The notes below the pieces were generated by a model. The model was given only the letters and a program-made list of their open reading frames with translations, made no database searches and had not been told where the DNA came from. This document shows, in pieces, positions 52,197-63,409 of a DNA stretch of 64,000 nucleotides. Positions within the stretch are counted from its first letter, which is position 1. Each line of letters begins with the position of its first letter. Made by a program: the position numbers and the translations under genes. The DNA is from Oryzias latipes (taxonomy: Eukaryota > Chordata > Actinopteri > Beloniformes > Adrianichthyidae): positions 17,429,354 to 17,493,353 of the forward strand of contig NC_019876.2 of the NCBI RefSeq assembly GCF_002234675.1, read 5' to 3'.

Positions 52197-53198
52197 TGTG
52201 TCTGGATTCATTTACTACTTACTACAAAGTGCACCATGGTAGTAGTCCCCAACCTTTTTTAACGCCATGACGTCACACAAAGTTTTCACAGGCCGGTTAT
52301 TGAGATTTAGCGGACGATTATTGTAGCAATGCAACGATGGAGAAGGAACAGAAATGTCACAATGTGAAGTCTGAGCTTTTATTTTGACACGTATTACATT
52401 GTCCATCGCACGGGTGTCATCCTCCTCTCCCCTTCCCACACTCATGATGCGAAAAGAAGAACTGTCTATTAAATGTAGGTTAAATGTAAGTGGGAGGCTC
52501 ATCTTCTGTGTCCTGGCTTGGCCTTTTCCCCTTGGCAAAGAAACTTTCCAAAGAGGTTTTTTTTTTTTTTTTTTTTCATTTTGCTAGCTCCTGGGTTTTG
52601 TTTAAGCGGTAACCTATCACGTGACTGAGAAGAGGGCCTTGTCAAGAGTTAAATAGAGGGATGTAACAGAGAATCAGGCAATTTTTCAAAATAAAACATC
52701 TTTCAGATTCCGAAATAAATAAAACGGTCATATAAGTTATTTATTCTTTCTGTGCAGCCCGTTACCAAATGACCCACGGACCGGTACCAGTCCGTGGCCC
52801 GGGGCTTGGGGACCGCTGCACTATATAGTGCGTTTGCCAACAATTCCAAAATGGAGTGGCCCAGAAATTTCCCAGAAGTCCGTGCGAAAAACCAGTGTGC
52901 ATCGATACTGATTAGTTTGGCGAATATAGACCACAATACATTGTGTTTGAACAATGTTTTTTGGGGAAAAAAAAGTAATTCAATGTGTTTTGTTAAATAA
53001 ACCATCAATGTTTTCCTCATCAGAACTCGGTGGATTCATAAATAGTTGTTGTAAAACGTTGACATCGATTCGATTTTCACTTTATGAATTCAGTGACGTC
53101 ATATAAAAATAAAATTGCTATTAAAATCTAGGGCAGTATACAGTCCTTCACTAAATAGTTTTTAGTAGTTAGGGGTTAGGATGGGAATTCAGACACAG
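52197..53198 (-). mobile_element. Inverted-repeat element E, copy 2, split by a hAT-like element
   Basis: The left end TGTCTGGATTC leads to CAAAGTGCACC at 52226-52236. The right end is GGATGGGAATTCAGACACA, ending at 53197. The inside (CCAGAAATTTCCCAGAAGTC, GAAAAACCAGTGTGCAT) is the reverse complement of copy 1. The gap at 52240-52818 is a separate nested element. Confidence 0.68.
52240..52818. mobile_element. hAT-like non-autonomous element nested in element E
   Basis: The left terminus TAGTAGTCCCCAACCTTTTT and the right terminus (GGGGCTTGGGGACCGCTG) are inverted copies of a CAGTGGTCCCCAACC-type hAT end. Near the right end lie CCACGGACCGGTACC and CCGTGGCCCGGGG, matching the reverse complement of sequence near the left end. 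The 8-bp flanks CACCATGG and CACTATAT agree at 5 of 8, consistent with an old 8-bp duplication. Confidence 0.72.
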
Positions 53199-53223
53199 CC
53201 TCAGTCATAATCCTTGTCAGAAT

Positions 53224-54862
53224 CAGGGCCGGACTTACCATTAGGCAACGGTAGAAGATCTCCTGCAGCCCAGACCTAAACACTTAATAAAACTGTCTAA
53301 AATAAATTTTACGTCCATCATTATATTAACTCTGTCAAAAAACCCCGCCCCAAATGACTAAACTGGCATAAGATTGATCATGTAAAAGCATTTGGTCCTC
53401 CCCCGTCCTTCTGCAGCAATGGTATATTCCAGTCAGCAGTTACAGCAGGTACAGAGACTCCAAGCAGAGGCAGCATTGCCAGAATGGGCGGTTTTCTGCT
53501 CAATATGGTAGTGTTTATTCTGACTTTGCCGGTAAAAATTGCTTTAGGTGGATGGACATAATTTGGGCGGGTTTGGGATCGGTTCTGGAGTTTTTTGTTT
53601 CAAGCAGGGAAGTGCAGTCTGGGAATTGGCAGGTGACATACAGTGCTTCACCTGTCGTCTTCCTTGACCGTCGACATGGGATGTAAAGCCTACTGATAAT
53701 AAAATAAATGTGTGTTCACACTAACCTGTTCCATAAATGCAATTTATAGGTTTGATTCTAATCATTTAAATCATTTTTATCCTCAAAATCTCTTGCCGCA
53801 CAAGAGATTACCAAATCCAGAGTTGATTGTTCCTTTAGTTTACTCAGCATATGCTAATAATGTAAAGCTTATTATTTATTATTTTATTCATTCCATGCTC
53901 TCTCTTGAAAATCAAACTCTTTTTTTATGTTTCACAAGAACTTTTGCTTTTATTTTACCTCAACTAAATTCATGAAAACTAAAAATACAAGAACAATTTT
54001 AACTTTTGTTCATGATAAACTAAAACTCCTATAGTTTTAATGATTTGTGTTTGTTTTTAATATTTGAGCAAGATTATCAATAGGAGCCCATTATTTAATT
54101 GTTTTTCTGTGACTGACGGCAAAACTGGTGGTTGTACTTTCATTAAAATGTGTTAAACTTGGACTTTCAATCAAATCAGAAAGTAATAAATAATGGATGA
54201 TTAATTCACAGCTAAATAATCACTAAATAATATTTTTGGGTGTTGTCTTGTTGGGTCTGGTGATCTTTAGATGACTTTTAGGCTGGAAAATCATGACTAT
54301 CTGGCAACACTGGCGGAGATTAAATGATGAATCAAAGCATTTTTTTAAAAAGTGGTCAAGTGAAGCAGAGTGATTAGAGAGGCTATGAAAAGAGGAAAAG
54401 GCAGAGACATTTGTTGTTAAACTTCCAAAAGTGCTGGAAGACAGATAAACAGGAAAAACAAGAACAGAATAAAAAAAACTATTTCTTTTGTCCTCTTTAG
54501 TAAAACCTGCAAATTAAAGAAAACACATGAAAGTTTCTTTTTTTTCTTTGTAGGAAGAGAGGGATAAATAAATTAGTGTATTTCACAGAGTCATGTTTTT
54601 CCAAGTAAAAACAATGTATACTGTATATATATGTTATAAAGTACATTTCTTTAACATTTAAATGTAATTTCAATTTTTATAAATTCTTACAAAAAGATTT
54701 GGTGTCTTGACTTTGATGTTGTCTGAAAGTGGACCAGTAAGGAACTTATTTAACGTTTTACTCTAAAGGTAAGGATTACAAATACATAAATAAATAAAAT
54801 CACTCCAGAGGGCCCCATGTTATTGCCCTCCTGGGGCCCCTAAACTTTTAAATCCACCGCTG
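53224..54862. mobile_element. Possible decayed hAT-like element
   Basis: The left end CAGGGCCGGACTTACCATTA and the right end (reverse CAGCGGTGGATTTAAAAG) share CAG, GGA and TTA spacing. The 8-bp flanks GTCAGAAT (53216-53223) and GTCAGGAG (54863-54870) agree at 6 of 8. The interior is AT-rich and shows no transposase. Confidence 0.45.
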
Positions 54863-54899
54863 GTCAGGAGAACTATTCTGGCTCTGCTACTGTTTTTTT

Positions 54900-55115
54900 A
54901 ACATGCTCTTGCTAATTATGATTTTCTTTCATGATACATGACCAATCAGACGGCACAATAAAAGTAGGAGGTAGATTCTCCCGAGCCCACTTTCAAGTGG
55001 TGGGGGTGTAGACTTCCTCCTGATTGGTCAAAGTAGTTGTTATAGAAATTGACTCTAATCAATCACGTCCATATCACGGAAAAAAATGGCGACTGGATGG
55101 ACTTCATTTTATTGG
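54900..55115 (-). mobile_element. Element D internal fragment
   Basis: GACCAATCAGACGGCA, AAGTAGGAGGTAG, TCCTGATTGGTC, TTATAGAAATTGACT and AATCAATCACG follow the reverse complement of the inside of element D. The termini are not preserved. Confidence 0.45.
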
Positions 55116-55244
55116 AGCCGGAGGGAAACCATTTTCTAGGAATGACATTACATTCAACCACAATAAGATGTATATTTTGTCCTGCACACTTCAGAAGGAT
55201 TTGAACCCCAAACATCTGAAATAAAAACATAACTCCAATTTTTT

Positions 55245-57053
55245 CCTCATTCGATTTATTTTATTACAAACAAAAAAAAAACAACAAAAAAGTTTTGGTG
55301 TCTTCTTTCACAAGTTTTTATCGTCACTCATCTTTTGATCGGCACCACTAGATTACACAGTGACACAAGATATCCCAAAATCAACAACAACAGAAAAAAA
55401 ACTCTTTGAAAGAGGACAAAGTGTATGGACAAAATAAGTGCTTTTACTTTGATAATCATTTTTTTTTATTCCTTTTTAGGCTTTTTGTTTAAAACAAAAA
55501 TACCAAAGTAAAAGGATTTCAAACTATGTCGGAACAGAAGAGAAACATTTTGCGATTAGTTAGCTTATAGCTAGCGTTACTTACACGAACATCAGTTTAC
55601 GGGTTTTCCTTTTGTTGTTCTGCGATCTTTCTTAAGGCGTTTGTAAATAATTGCAACTTATAAAAAGTCCCAGCAACTTTAACCGTGTTTTTTTTTAACA
55701 AACTATGACGCTTAAAGAAGCATTTTGGGTTAAATATGGCCTATTATCTGTTTATGCTTGTTACTGGAAAATCGCATAAAAGTAGGCGGGAACAACAAGC
55801 ATTTCTGAAGTTATTCCAACTTCTTCGTTATCAGAAAGGATGAGGATAGCGAAAGGGGTTGCCTCACCTGCTGTGGGGTGCTTTTTATTTTCTTCTTTTT
55901 TTTACTTTTTCTTCATAGTTTCTTCTTACAAAAAGAACTTTTTTTTGTTTTTGGTAAAAGCTCTGTTCAAATAGCAACAAGTGAGAACAACAGCAACATT
56001 GACGACAACGATATTTAGAAGTAAAAGTACAAGACAAACGCAGACGAGCTGCGTAAATCTGCAAATTATATCGCACCAATTTCGTGATCAAAACCTGGGA
56101 AAAAAAACAAAAAAAGCCAAAAAAAATAAAAAAGGCAAAAGGGGGCATATGATCCAGACAAGGAGGTGTGGTCGGTAGACTTTTGATAACACTGGCTTGC
56201 TTTATGAAACATTCATAAGGAGGGTTTTTCTGAAAAATAGCGTCATCTGTAGACCTTTTCTGGAACTTAAACCCCCTCAAAATACCCCAAAGCTCTGTTC
56301 CCAGACGAGACGAGCCGTGGAGAAATACTTACGCGGTCGAAGAACTCCTGAAGATTGTTTACTGTATGCCTTACTGCATATGTTTATCCAAACTAGTACC
56401 GCTGATAAAAATGAATTACATAAGAAAAGAAAAAACACTAGCTGTGCTTGGAGCTGCTTGGACTGAGAAAACCGGTTCATCTTCTCGGTGAAAGTCTGTG
56501 TTTAAATGACTGTAGGCACAGCTTGATGGGCTATATATTTTTTTTTTCCACGAGACAGCATGGTAGTGATAGGAGCATGCTTCGGGGGGGGCGGAGCATG
56601 ATGAGACGAGCGAGTTTCCATACACATGCAGCTTCCTGCTGATACTTTCAAGAGCAGGGGAGGGAAAAGGAGGCCATGTTGTGGAGTCTACTCGGGGAGC
56701 TAAAAGGGTTTTGGGGGACTGAGGAGGTGGCTGTAGTGTAATGTGAGGTTAGAAGCATCTCTAGTGGAGGAGGCCTTTGAGAGGAGGCCGTTTATGAGGA
56801 GTATAATGGTTTGAGGCAGATGAGTAAAAGGTCACACTCCGGGAGAGACAGGTTGTGGGGATGTGTGAACGTGTTTTCAGTCTCAAAAGAGGGAACTACA
56901 ATCATGGTGGGCCACTTGGTTCACCCGCAGTCAGTCTATATAGGCTGCTCAGACAGATGTTGTAGTCCATCGCCGGGAATCTTTTCCACCTAAATGTCAG
57001 TTTTTGGAGAAACAAGGGGGGAGGCTTTGCAGGAAACTGGTTTGCTTTGTTGT
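55245..57053 (-). other. Possible 3' UTR of the - strand gene
   Basis: Downstream (lower coordinates) of the stop in the - strand exon there is no recognised repeat for about 1.8 kb. TTTATT motifs (AATAAA on the - strand) occur near 55255-55262 and could serve as the poly(A) signal. Part of this stretch (56560-57050) is less AT-rich than its surroundings. The extent is an inference. Confidence 0.3.
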
Positions 57054-57154
57054 CTAGTCGTCGATGCAGATGACTTCCCCGCTGCGCTGCTCCCGCCTGT
57101 TGATCAGCTCCGCCTCCCGTTCCTTCTTTACAGACATGGGAGGCCCGTTTAAAA
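57054..57154 (-). CDS. Probable last coding exon of an unidentified gene (possibly chd3)
   Basis: On the - strand, CTGTGTTCTCTTGCAG is a strong acceptor ending just above 57154. It is followed by 101 nt open to TAG at 57056-57054. In the frame entered with two bases of a split codon, the peptide reads LNGPPMSVKKEREAELIN and then RREQRSGEVICIDD, 32 residues before the stop. It is charged, with codon use typical of coding DNA. The final VICIDD is a hydrophobic core followed by acids, like a SUMO-interacting motif. No upstream exon was found between 57.2 and 64 kb, so the rest of the gene probably lies outside. I do not recognise the protein with certainty. Chd3 is a guess based on its place near SAT2/TNFSF12 in mammals and on a vague likeness to acidic tails of Mi-2 proteins. 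Confidence 0.5.
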
Positions 57155-57654
57155 CTGCAAGAGAACACAGTTCAGCCGGTTCAACATGTGCAGCTCTGCG
57201 CCTCCTCTCCTTCACAGGCACAGGATAGAAGTTGGCCTAACAGGAATCGACCCCTTACCTCTGTAACACCGGAGATGTCGCCGGCGACACCCAAATAACA
57301 CACGCATGTCTTTGACACACTGCAACTCTTTGACCGTTTGCAGGATCAACGCCGCTGAGAAATGTGACTTTTCTATCAACTTTGCAGCGATATTCAACCA
57401 AAGCTGCTTTTCTCTGGAACACAATTAGCTGATTTACCCTGATTACTTAAACTGTCCAAGAGTTACGGTAGGCGAAAGAATATCAACACTGGCGCTAAAA
57501 CTCCGGTGTTAAAGGGTAAAACCTGTTTTCGAACCATCACAACTCTTTTGACAAAAAAAAATATAGTTTAGAAACAAAAGACCCATCTGGCTGCTTCAGC
57601 TTTGGATAAGGCGTCAAACTTCACTCAGTGTATCACTAAATCCCAATTTCCAAT

Positions 57655-58405
57655 TTCCACACAATAAGGCACACTTAAAACCTCACATCTTTTTCAAACA
57701 ACGGCAGAGCACCTTATAACCCGGAGCTTGGTCTTTGTGGGTTCATTTTGGATGCCTTTACTGATGATGAAGTGATTTGGAGAAGAACACGGTGCTCTGT
57801 CAAAATGTTTGGTTTGATGTTATTGGAAATACGCTAACAAGGCTAACGTGTAGCGGTGTCGCTTGCTAGTGACCTTTTTACTAGCAAGGTTGGGTGTTAA
57901 CATTGTCACAGTATTGCTTGTTTTAGTGAGGTCAGTCTGCTTTTTTAATGTGTTGCAAACCAGGTCAGGAGTTACAAGTTTAGCAAATAAGCTAACGTGA
58001 ACTGGTGTCGAACTGTGTTTTTTCATTTGTTAATAAAAAGTTTGGGGACTAGCATAGCTGGGTGTTTATTGTGAATACACTAACTATGCTAACGTGTAGC
58101 AGCATCGGACTGTGTTTTTTTTACGCATTAATGAGATTGGGAGTTAGCATAGTCACAGTGACGTTTATTTTAGCATTATCAGTCTTTCTTGACGTGTCGC
58201 AAACAACGTTAGGAGTTACTTCTCCCTTCTTCAATGGGCTTGTTTTGATTCCACAAAAATTTAACACAATACGAGAACAATAACAGACAAATATTTAGAT
58301 AAAGCATAAAGAACATGCTAACAAGTCGACTAAACTCTTTATATCACTTCAAATCACTAAATTACTTTTTAAAAAATATCACATATAAGTCGCACCTGAA
58401 CATAC
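57655..58405. repeat. Diverged repeat with internal duplication (GCTAACGTG units)
   Basis: GCTAACGTGTAGCGGTGTCG, GCTAACGTGAACTGGTGTCG and GCTAACGTGTAGCAGCATCG recur at about 57843, 57991 and 58090. Each is followed by GTGTTTTTT-type or related sequence, and two GTGTTGCAAAC/GTGTCGCAAAC blocks (57952, 58194) repeat with them. CCTTATAACCCGGAGC on the left and TATAAGTCGCACCTG on the right resemble ends of known fish repeats. Confidence 0.5.
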
Positions 58406-58407
58406 AG

Positions 58408-58450
58408 TACAGACCAAAAGTTTGGACACACCTTCTCATTCAAATGAATG
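58408..58450. mobile_element. Tc1/mariner terminal-repeat fragment
   Basis: CAGACCAAAAGTTTGGACAC followed by ACCTTCTCATTCAAATGAAT is a terminus I recognise from fish Tc1-like elements. No partner terminus or transposase was found nearby, so this is a solo fragment. Confidence 0.5.
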
Positions 58451-58867
58451 GGAAATGAACAGCCAAACTATTCAAACAACTACAAAAAACACAGTAATCA
58501 GATTTGCATGAATGAAAAGAAAAAACAAAATAACTTGCTTTTTCTAAGGTTCGCTGAATGTAAAACCTCTGTGGTTAAAACTAGAAACCATAGAATCCTT
58601 TTACAGTCATCTTGCTTACCAGGCAAAGGAAACCTCATCCTTTTGAGGTTGGAATTTAAAAAAAACAAACAAACAAAGGAAGTACTTTAGGTATGGCTCG
58701 CATTAGCCGAGATCTTTGTTTTTGCTTTAGTAGCTTGATTTACTCATGAATGCAAGTGAATCGACAATGTGGAGATTTTGAGAGTCAGAAACAACAAAAC
58801 ATAAACAAACAGAGCTACTCCAGAAAGACTATTTATTAGCAAATAAACAATTTTAAATCGTTAAAAT

Positions 58868-59352
58868 CCCGCACCGATTATCTTTCGATCTACTGTAAAA
58901 GTGTTCCCAGTGGTCTTTCCATTACAATCATGCCACCATGCATCTGTTTGCACGCCCTCCCGCTAACTTGCAGGCCCTCACAACCCGAACCTAACATTAT
59001 GTTGCATTAACATGCAACAACAATGGCAATAGCACTATTGGAGCTATCCAGCCGTACAGTTTTGATCCGGATTCCAGCTCAGACGAGGAAAACAAAGACG
59101 TACACGGATCTATTTGTCAGCAAGCGGATGCATCAGAATGGAGCGGAGCATGAAGCTTGTTTATTGTGTGTCATAAATGCATTCCTTTTTAAAGTGTGTT
59201 TTATGTCTCCTCCTGATGTAAAACAATCTGATTGAAAGAAATACTCAGAAATGCAAATTTGAGCTTAATTTTTTTTGCATAGTCCTCCATCGTCACAAAA
59301 ATGCAACAAGAAGATGTTAAAAACACTATTTTCACCAGAGAAGGTCTTTAAG
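58868..59352 (+). mobile_element. Dispersed repeat B, copy 3, with the best coding remnant
   Basis: Same order of blocks as copies 1 and 2. In the frame starting at 59040 the peptide reads GAIQPYSFDPDSSSDEENKD, then VHGSICQQADASEWSGA before a stop. The PYxFxPxxSSDEE...W pattern resembles the start of the cysteine-rich P2X7-type cytoplasmic (ballast) domain proteins that are numerous in fish. The family name is from memory and is an inference. Confidence 0.6.
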
Positions 59353-59370
59353 GATGGATGATGACTGAAA

Positions 59371-59765
59371 GTGTGTGGAGATGCATTCGAACGCACCGTT
59401 CCCATCGCCCTTGGCAACGCGTGGTCAAGCAGCCACCTCTGCGGTCAAAACTCTCATAGCTATGCATGATTTTAGGACTTCTTTGAGCTCTATGTACAAA
59501 ACGCACAACCATTGAATGTGCATTGACAGGTAAACCAGGTTGAACTTTGACCAATCAAGGACTTGGATTTGATAGTGACGTATAGATGGCGTCCCTTTTA
59601 TTTAAATGAAGTGAATGAATGAAAAGTGAACATGAATGAGAAATGAATAATTGCGGTTTGTGAATTCTGTGACACCAAGTCTTTCCTTTATCGGAATGGA
59701 GCTGAGAGAGAAAAAGATTCACGAGATTTGCACCGCTTTGGCATTTAGCACCAAACCTTCTCCAA
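59371..59765 (+). repeat. Dispersed repeat G, copy 2
   Basis: TGACCAATCAAGGACTTGGA, AATAATTGCGGTTTGTG, CTGTGACACCAAGTC and GAGCTGAGAGAGAAAAAGAT follow copy 1 in order. The ends are unclear. Confidence 0.6.
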
Positions 59766-61782
59766 CTGTAGGAGGCGGACATGCGCCAGAGGACAGTAGA
59801 TAAAAGAAGAAGAAGAAGACCCTTCCTGCTTGTTCAGTGTCACTTTCAGAGTATGGCACAAAAACGGATCTTATTAAAGATCCAAACATCAGCTTTGCTG
59901 ACCTTGTTTTTGTTTTTTTCCCCACAATTAATGGTTGTGCATTAAGAGGTTTTGTCTCTTTAGTAAACTTTCACTAACAGGCACATGAGGAAACACACAC
60001 ACACACAAATATAAACCCCTCAAACCTTCTCTCTGCACAGCTGCCCGGCACAGGAATCTGTGCTTCCCACATTGGTGTGCTATCATGAGCCGAGCGCTCA
60101 TTTCAAAACAAAGCCCAGAATAGTCTGAGCGTGCAGCGCTCGCACTGGCGCTGCAAGAAGAAGACAAAATGTCATAACACTCGCAGGCAGATCAAAGACG
60201 TGATAAGGAGAGGACCGGAGAAGCTAAACCCGTGTGTGTGCGCGCCCGAGCGTCCAAAAGTAAGAGAGGGGGGCCACGTTTGGGAGAACTTCTGGATTTT
60301 TGCCAGTAGAGGCCAACAGAGGAAAGTGGAGAGAAAGACACACACACAGTTCAGTGTGTGCTCAGACTAAATCTGATAAGAGGCAAAACAAATCAAGGTA
60401 AGGACTGGGAGAGAGACACACAACGTGGGAGTGGAGGGCAGAGAAAATGCAGTCGGTCCGAAAAAAGAAAGAAAAAAAAGGATTTGGCCAAATCGAGAAA
60501 GCAGAGAAACAAGAACGAAAATGAGGAAAAAGTCTGGATTTGTTCATTTAAACAAGCTCATCTTTGTGGAGCTGTAGTCCGTGTGTGATAGCCAATCTTT
60601 GTCTTTGATCAATAAAAAGACAAGAGTTCACAAAATAAGACCACTGCAGGAGCTCTTAAACCCTCAAATGTAATCCTTTCCTAGCCCTGGAACTGTAAAG
60701 TTCACAGGAGGGACCATAGAAAGTCCAGAAATACTCTATAAAAGAGGAAAAAAAGAAAGAAATCTGGCCACCATGCTGGTCTGCTTCAACAAATTTTGCC
60801 TCCTATCTGACAGAAAACTTGGCCAGAATGTTGTTGCTCCCTGAAAAGCTTTATGGGAGCACAAATGTGCCAAAACTGCTCATAAAGAACTATGTTGTGA
60901 GTCTGACCTGTCGGTTTTTTCTATTTTTAGGGATTTAAGAAGCACAGACCTGCTGTCAGAATGAAGAATCTGCCCGACAGTTTCTTTTCTTTTTTTTTTT
61001 TTTAATAAGAGCTTGGATGAGGCTAAAAAAGAGAGTTGAAAGCTCTGACAAACATTTTCTATGCACATCTGTTTTTGCACATTTATAATTGTTCCCCAAT
61101 TTATTCATATCAAATGTCACATGATTAAAATGGTCAGTACAAAATGATTGCTTTTGTGTGAAACAACTTACATAAATGGTCTTAAAGCTTTTATTTTGAA
61201 AAAACCTACACTTTTGGCGTAGTCTGGGTGACCCTGAGTCATGAGTCACATTTCTGTTTTTTTAAAATAAATATTCAATCCTTGCTCTCCGTTTAGGTCC
61301 AGTCACTGAACCTTGAGTCACATTAGATGTTTTTCTGGGTTGTAACAGATTAGCTTGAAGAAAAGTATTAAGAGTCTCTGGTTTTTGAATGAAAAACAAA
61401 ATCGTACCAAATTAAGGTTTAAAGGTTAGCTTGTCTATAGTTCCTTTTACTTCTCCCTTTTTGAATGATTCCATTTGATTCCACAAGTTTGTTTCAAAGC
61501 CCATTTTACTCCAAAAGTGTCAGGAAATCTCAAATTGTGCTTGGCCGAGCTAGCCACATGGTGGCGGTACAGTAGTTTTTTTTTTCACCAGCAGCAGTGG
61601 ATGCAGTTTATTCGTACTAGATAGAAATGTGATGGAGAATTTTTTCTATTGCACTAGCATCTTTACAACCACAACGCGGTGAATTTCCACAAATTAGCTT
61701 CTTAATTGGGATTTTTTTTTGACTGGCCAGGAGCCTCCTGAAAAAAAAAAGTTTATTTGTGTTGTTTTTGTAAACAATAGTG

Positions 61783-61785
<3 letters not shown>

Positions 61786-61854
<69 letters not shown>
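61786..61854. repeat. (AT)n microsatellite
   Basis: About 34 AT units without interruption. Frames across it are artefacts of composition. Confidence 0.95.
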
Positions 61855-61856
<2 letters not shown>

Positions 61857-61977
61857 TGTGTTCTTAAACCTGAAACCACTGATGTAAACGGAAGTGTGGG
61901 AGGGGTTACTGCTAACCTGGTTCATTGGCGCACTTTGGAAGACATGGGTGATGCTAAGAGAGTAGGTTTTTAGCTTT

Positions 61978-62660
61978 AAGGCCCGTACACACCGGGACGA
62001 ATATTCGCCAGGCGTTATTCGCCAGCGTTTTTCGCCACGTTTTTTGTGTTCACACCCAGGCGATTTTCGCTGACGATGAGTGGAGTGAACATGCAATTTC
62101 ATTCCCTGACATTCGATGGCGCTTAATGTAAAACAGAAATACTCCTGTACACAAGGTGGCGCTGCGCAACTTTACGCTTCTTAAAGTCGCTTTTCACTCA
62201 GAAGAAGAGAGCAAGTATTTACACGCTTGTCAGAATCAAACAAAGAAAACATGAATATTTCAAGCACCAGTAGCTCCAACTGGTGCTTGGTTCGGGGATG
62301 TTTTAGAATGTCCGTCATTATTGCTTCGCGGCTGTGTAGATGCAACTCGGCGTCTATCTTCTTCGCTGGTATGTGTGCTCAGCAAGGCAGTTTTGTGTTT
62401 GAGCGCCCCCAAGTTGTGTTTTACTGTAACTTCAGAAGCTCCAGACACGTGAGCAAAAGCGCCATTCTCATTGGTCGAGTAGATTTCGACGCGTCGAAAA
62501 AAAAAAACGAACCCGAGGCGTTTTTTTTTTTTGACGCTTTAACGCCTGGCGTTTTTTCGCGTCGGTGTGCACACTCTCGTTGGTGCCCTTTGTTTAGTCA
62601 CGAGGCGTTAAACGTCGGCGAAAATCGCCGGCGAAATTCGTCCCGGTGTGAACAGGCCTT
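61978..62660. mobile_element. Inverted-repeat element H (AAGGCC ends, CpG-rich arms)
   Basis: The left end AAGGCCCGTACACACCGGGA continues CGAATATTCGCCAGGCG. The right end reads in reverse AAGGCCTGTTCACACCGGGA then CGAATTTCGCCGGCG. The pairing runs at least 35 bp. The arms contain several GGCGTT/AACGCC and GGCGAA repeats. No transposase is seen. Confidence 0.78.
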
Positions 62661-63041
62661 TAGGCTTCTTTTTCTTTATTATGGAGATCTCTACAAAGGC
62701 GTTGTAAAGCACGTTGACATGTCTGGGTTCATGGGATCAATCAGAGAATCTCCCAGTACAGGAGAGGAAAGGAAAAAATAATAAGTTAGAGGAGAAACCT
62801 TTTTTTTCGTGTTTTGATATGAACATAAGAAGGTTTGAGAGAAGAACAAATAACAACAATCAGCTGAATGTTGACTTTGGACTCCAGCTGTTGTTCACAG
62901 CATAAACATGTTACTAAGAAAGCCCAGTTCCTCATTGGTTGACACCACATGAATATGCACCAAAGTTCACATATTTTAACTCTGGAAACTTCTCAACACA
63001 ACCATTTTAAGGCTCTGTGTTGTCCAAAACACCGAGCTGCT

Positions 63042-63073
63042 ATGGCGGCATGCCTCTCGCTGCATGCCGCCAT
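63042..63073. repeat. Perfect 12-bp inverted repeat with 8-nt loop
   Basis: ATGGCGGCATGC at 63042-63053 and GCATGCCGCCAT at 63062-63073 with the loop CTCTCGCT. It could form a stable hairpin; the arms contain a GCCGCCAT motif. Confidence 0.85.
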
Positions 63074-63409
63074 GCCAGTCATGAGTTGGCGTTAAAAATC
63101 CCACTCAGCATGAACGTAGCTTAACAGGACAGGAGGCAGATTTTTGGCCCAGGCTTTTGTCCTATTCTCCCTGCCAATCTGTGATCTGAGTTTGAAAAGA
63201 GAAAGTGGGTCCCACCTTCAAACAATAAACCAATAAGAAGACCGCCGACATCAAATAAGAGTTCAGGTTTTCCTGTGATTGGATTGGTCAAGTTAACTGA
63301 TCAGAAAAGTCATGGCAGCGACTATTAAACAAGATAGGATGTAAAAGAGAAAGGAGCAAGCAGGAAGAGTTTAGAATATATTTTAACTTTAGGAAGATAA
63401 AATGACGGT

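Noticed and set aside
61617..62102. Open frame of 161 codons on the - strand
   Set aside because: It spans the (AT)n microsatellite as alternating Ile-Tyr and is a composition artefact.
62227..62781. 184-codon + strand frame
   Set aside because: It lies almost wholly in element H and its Lys/Phe runs come from A and T homopolymers.
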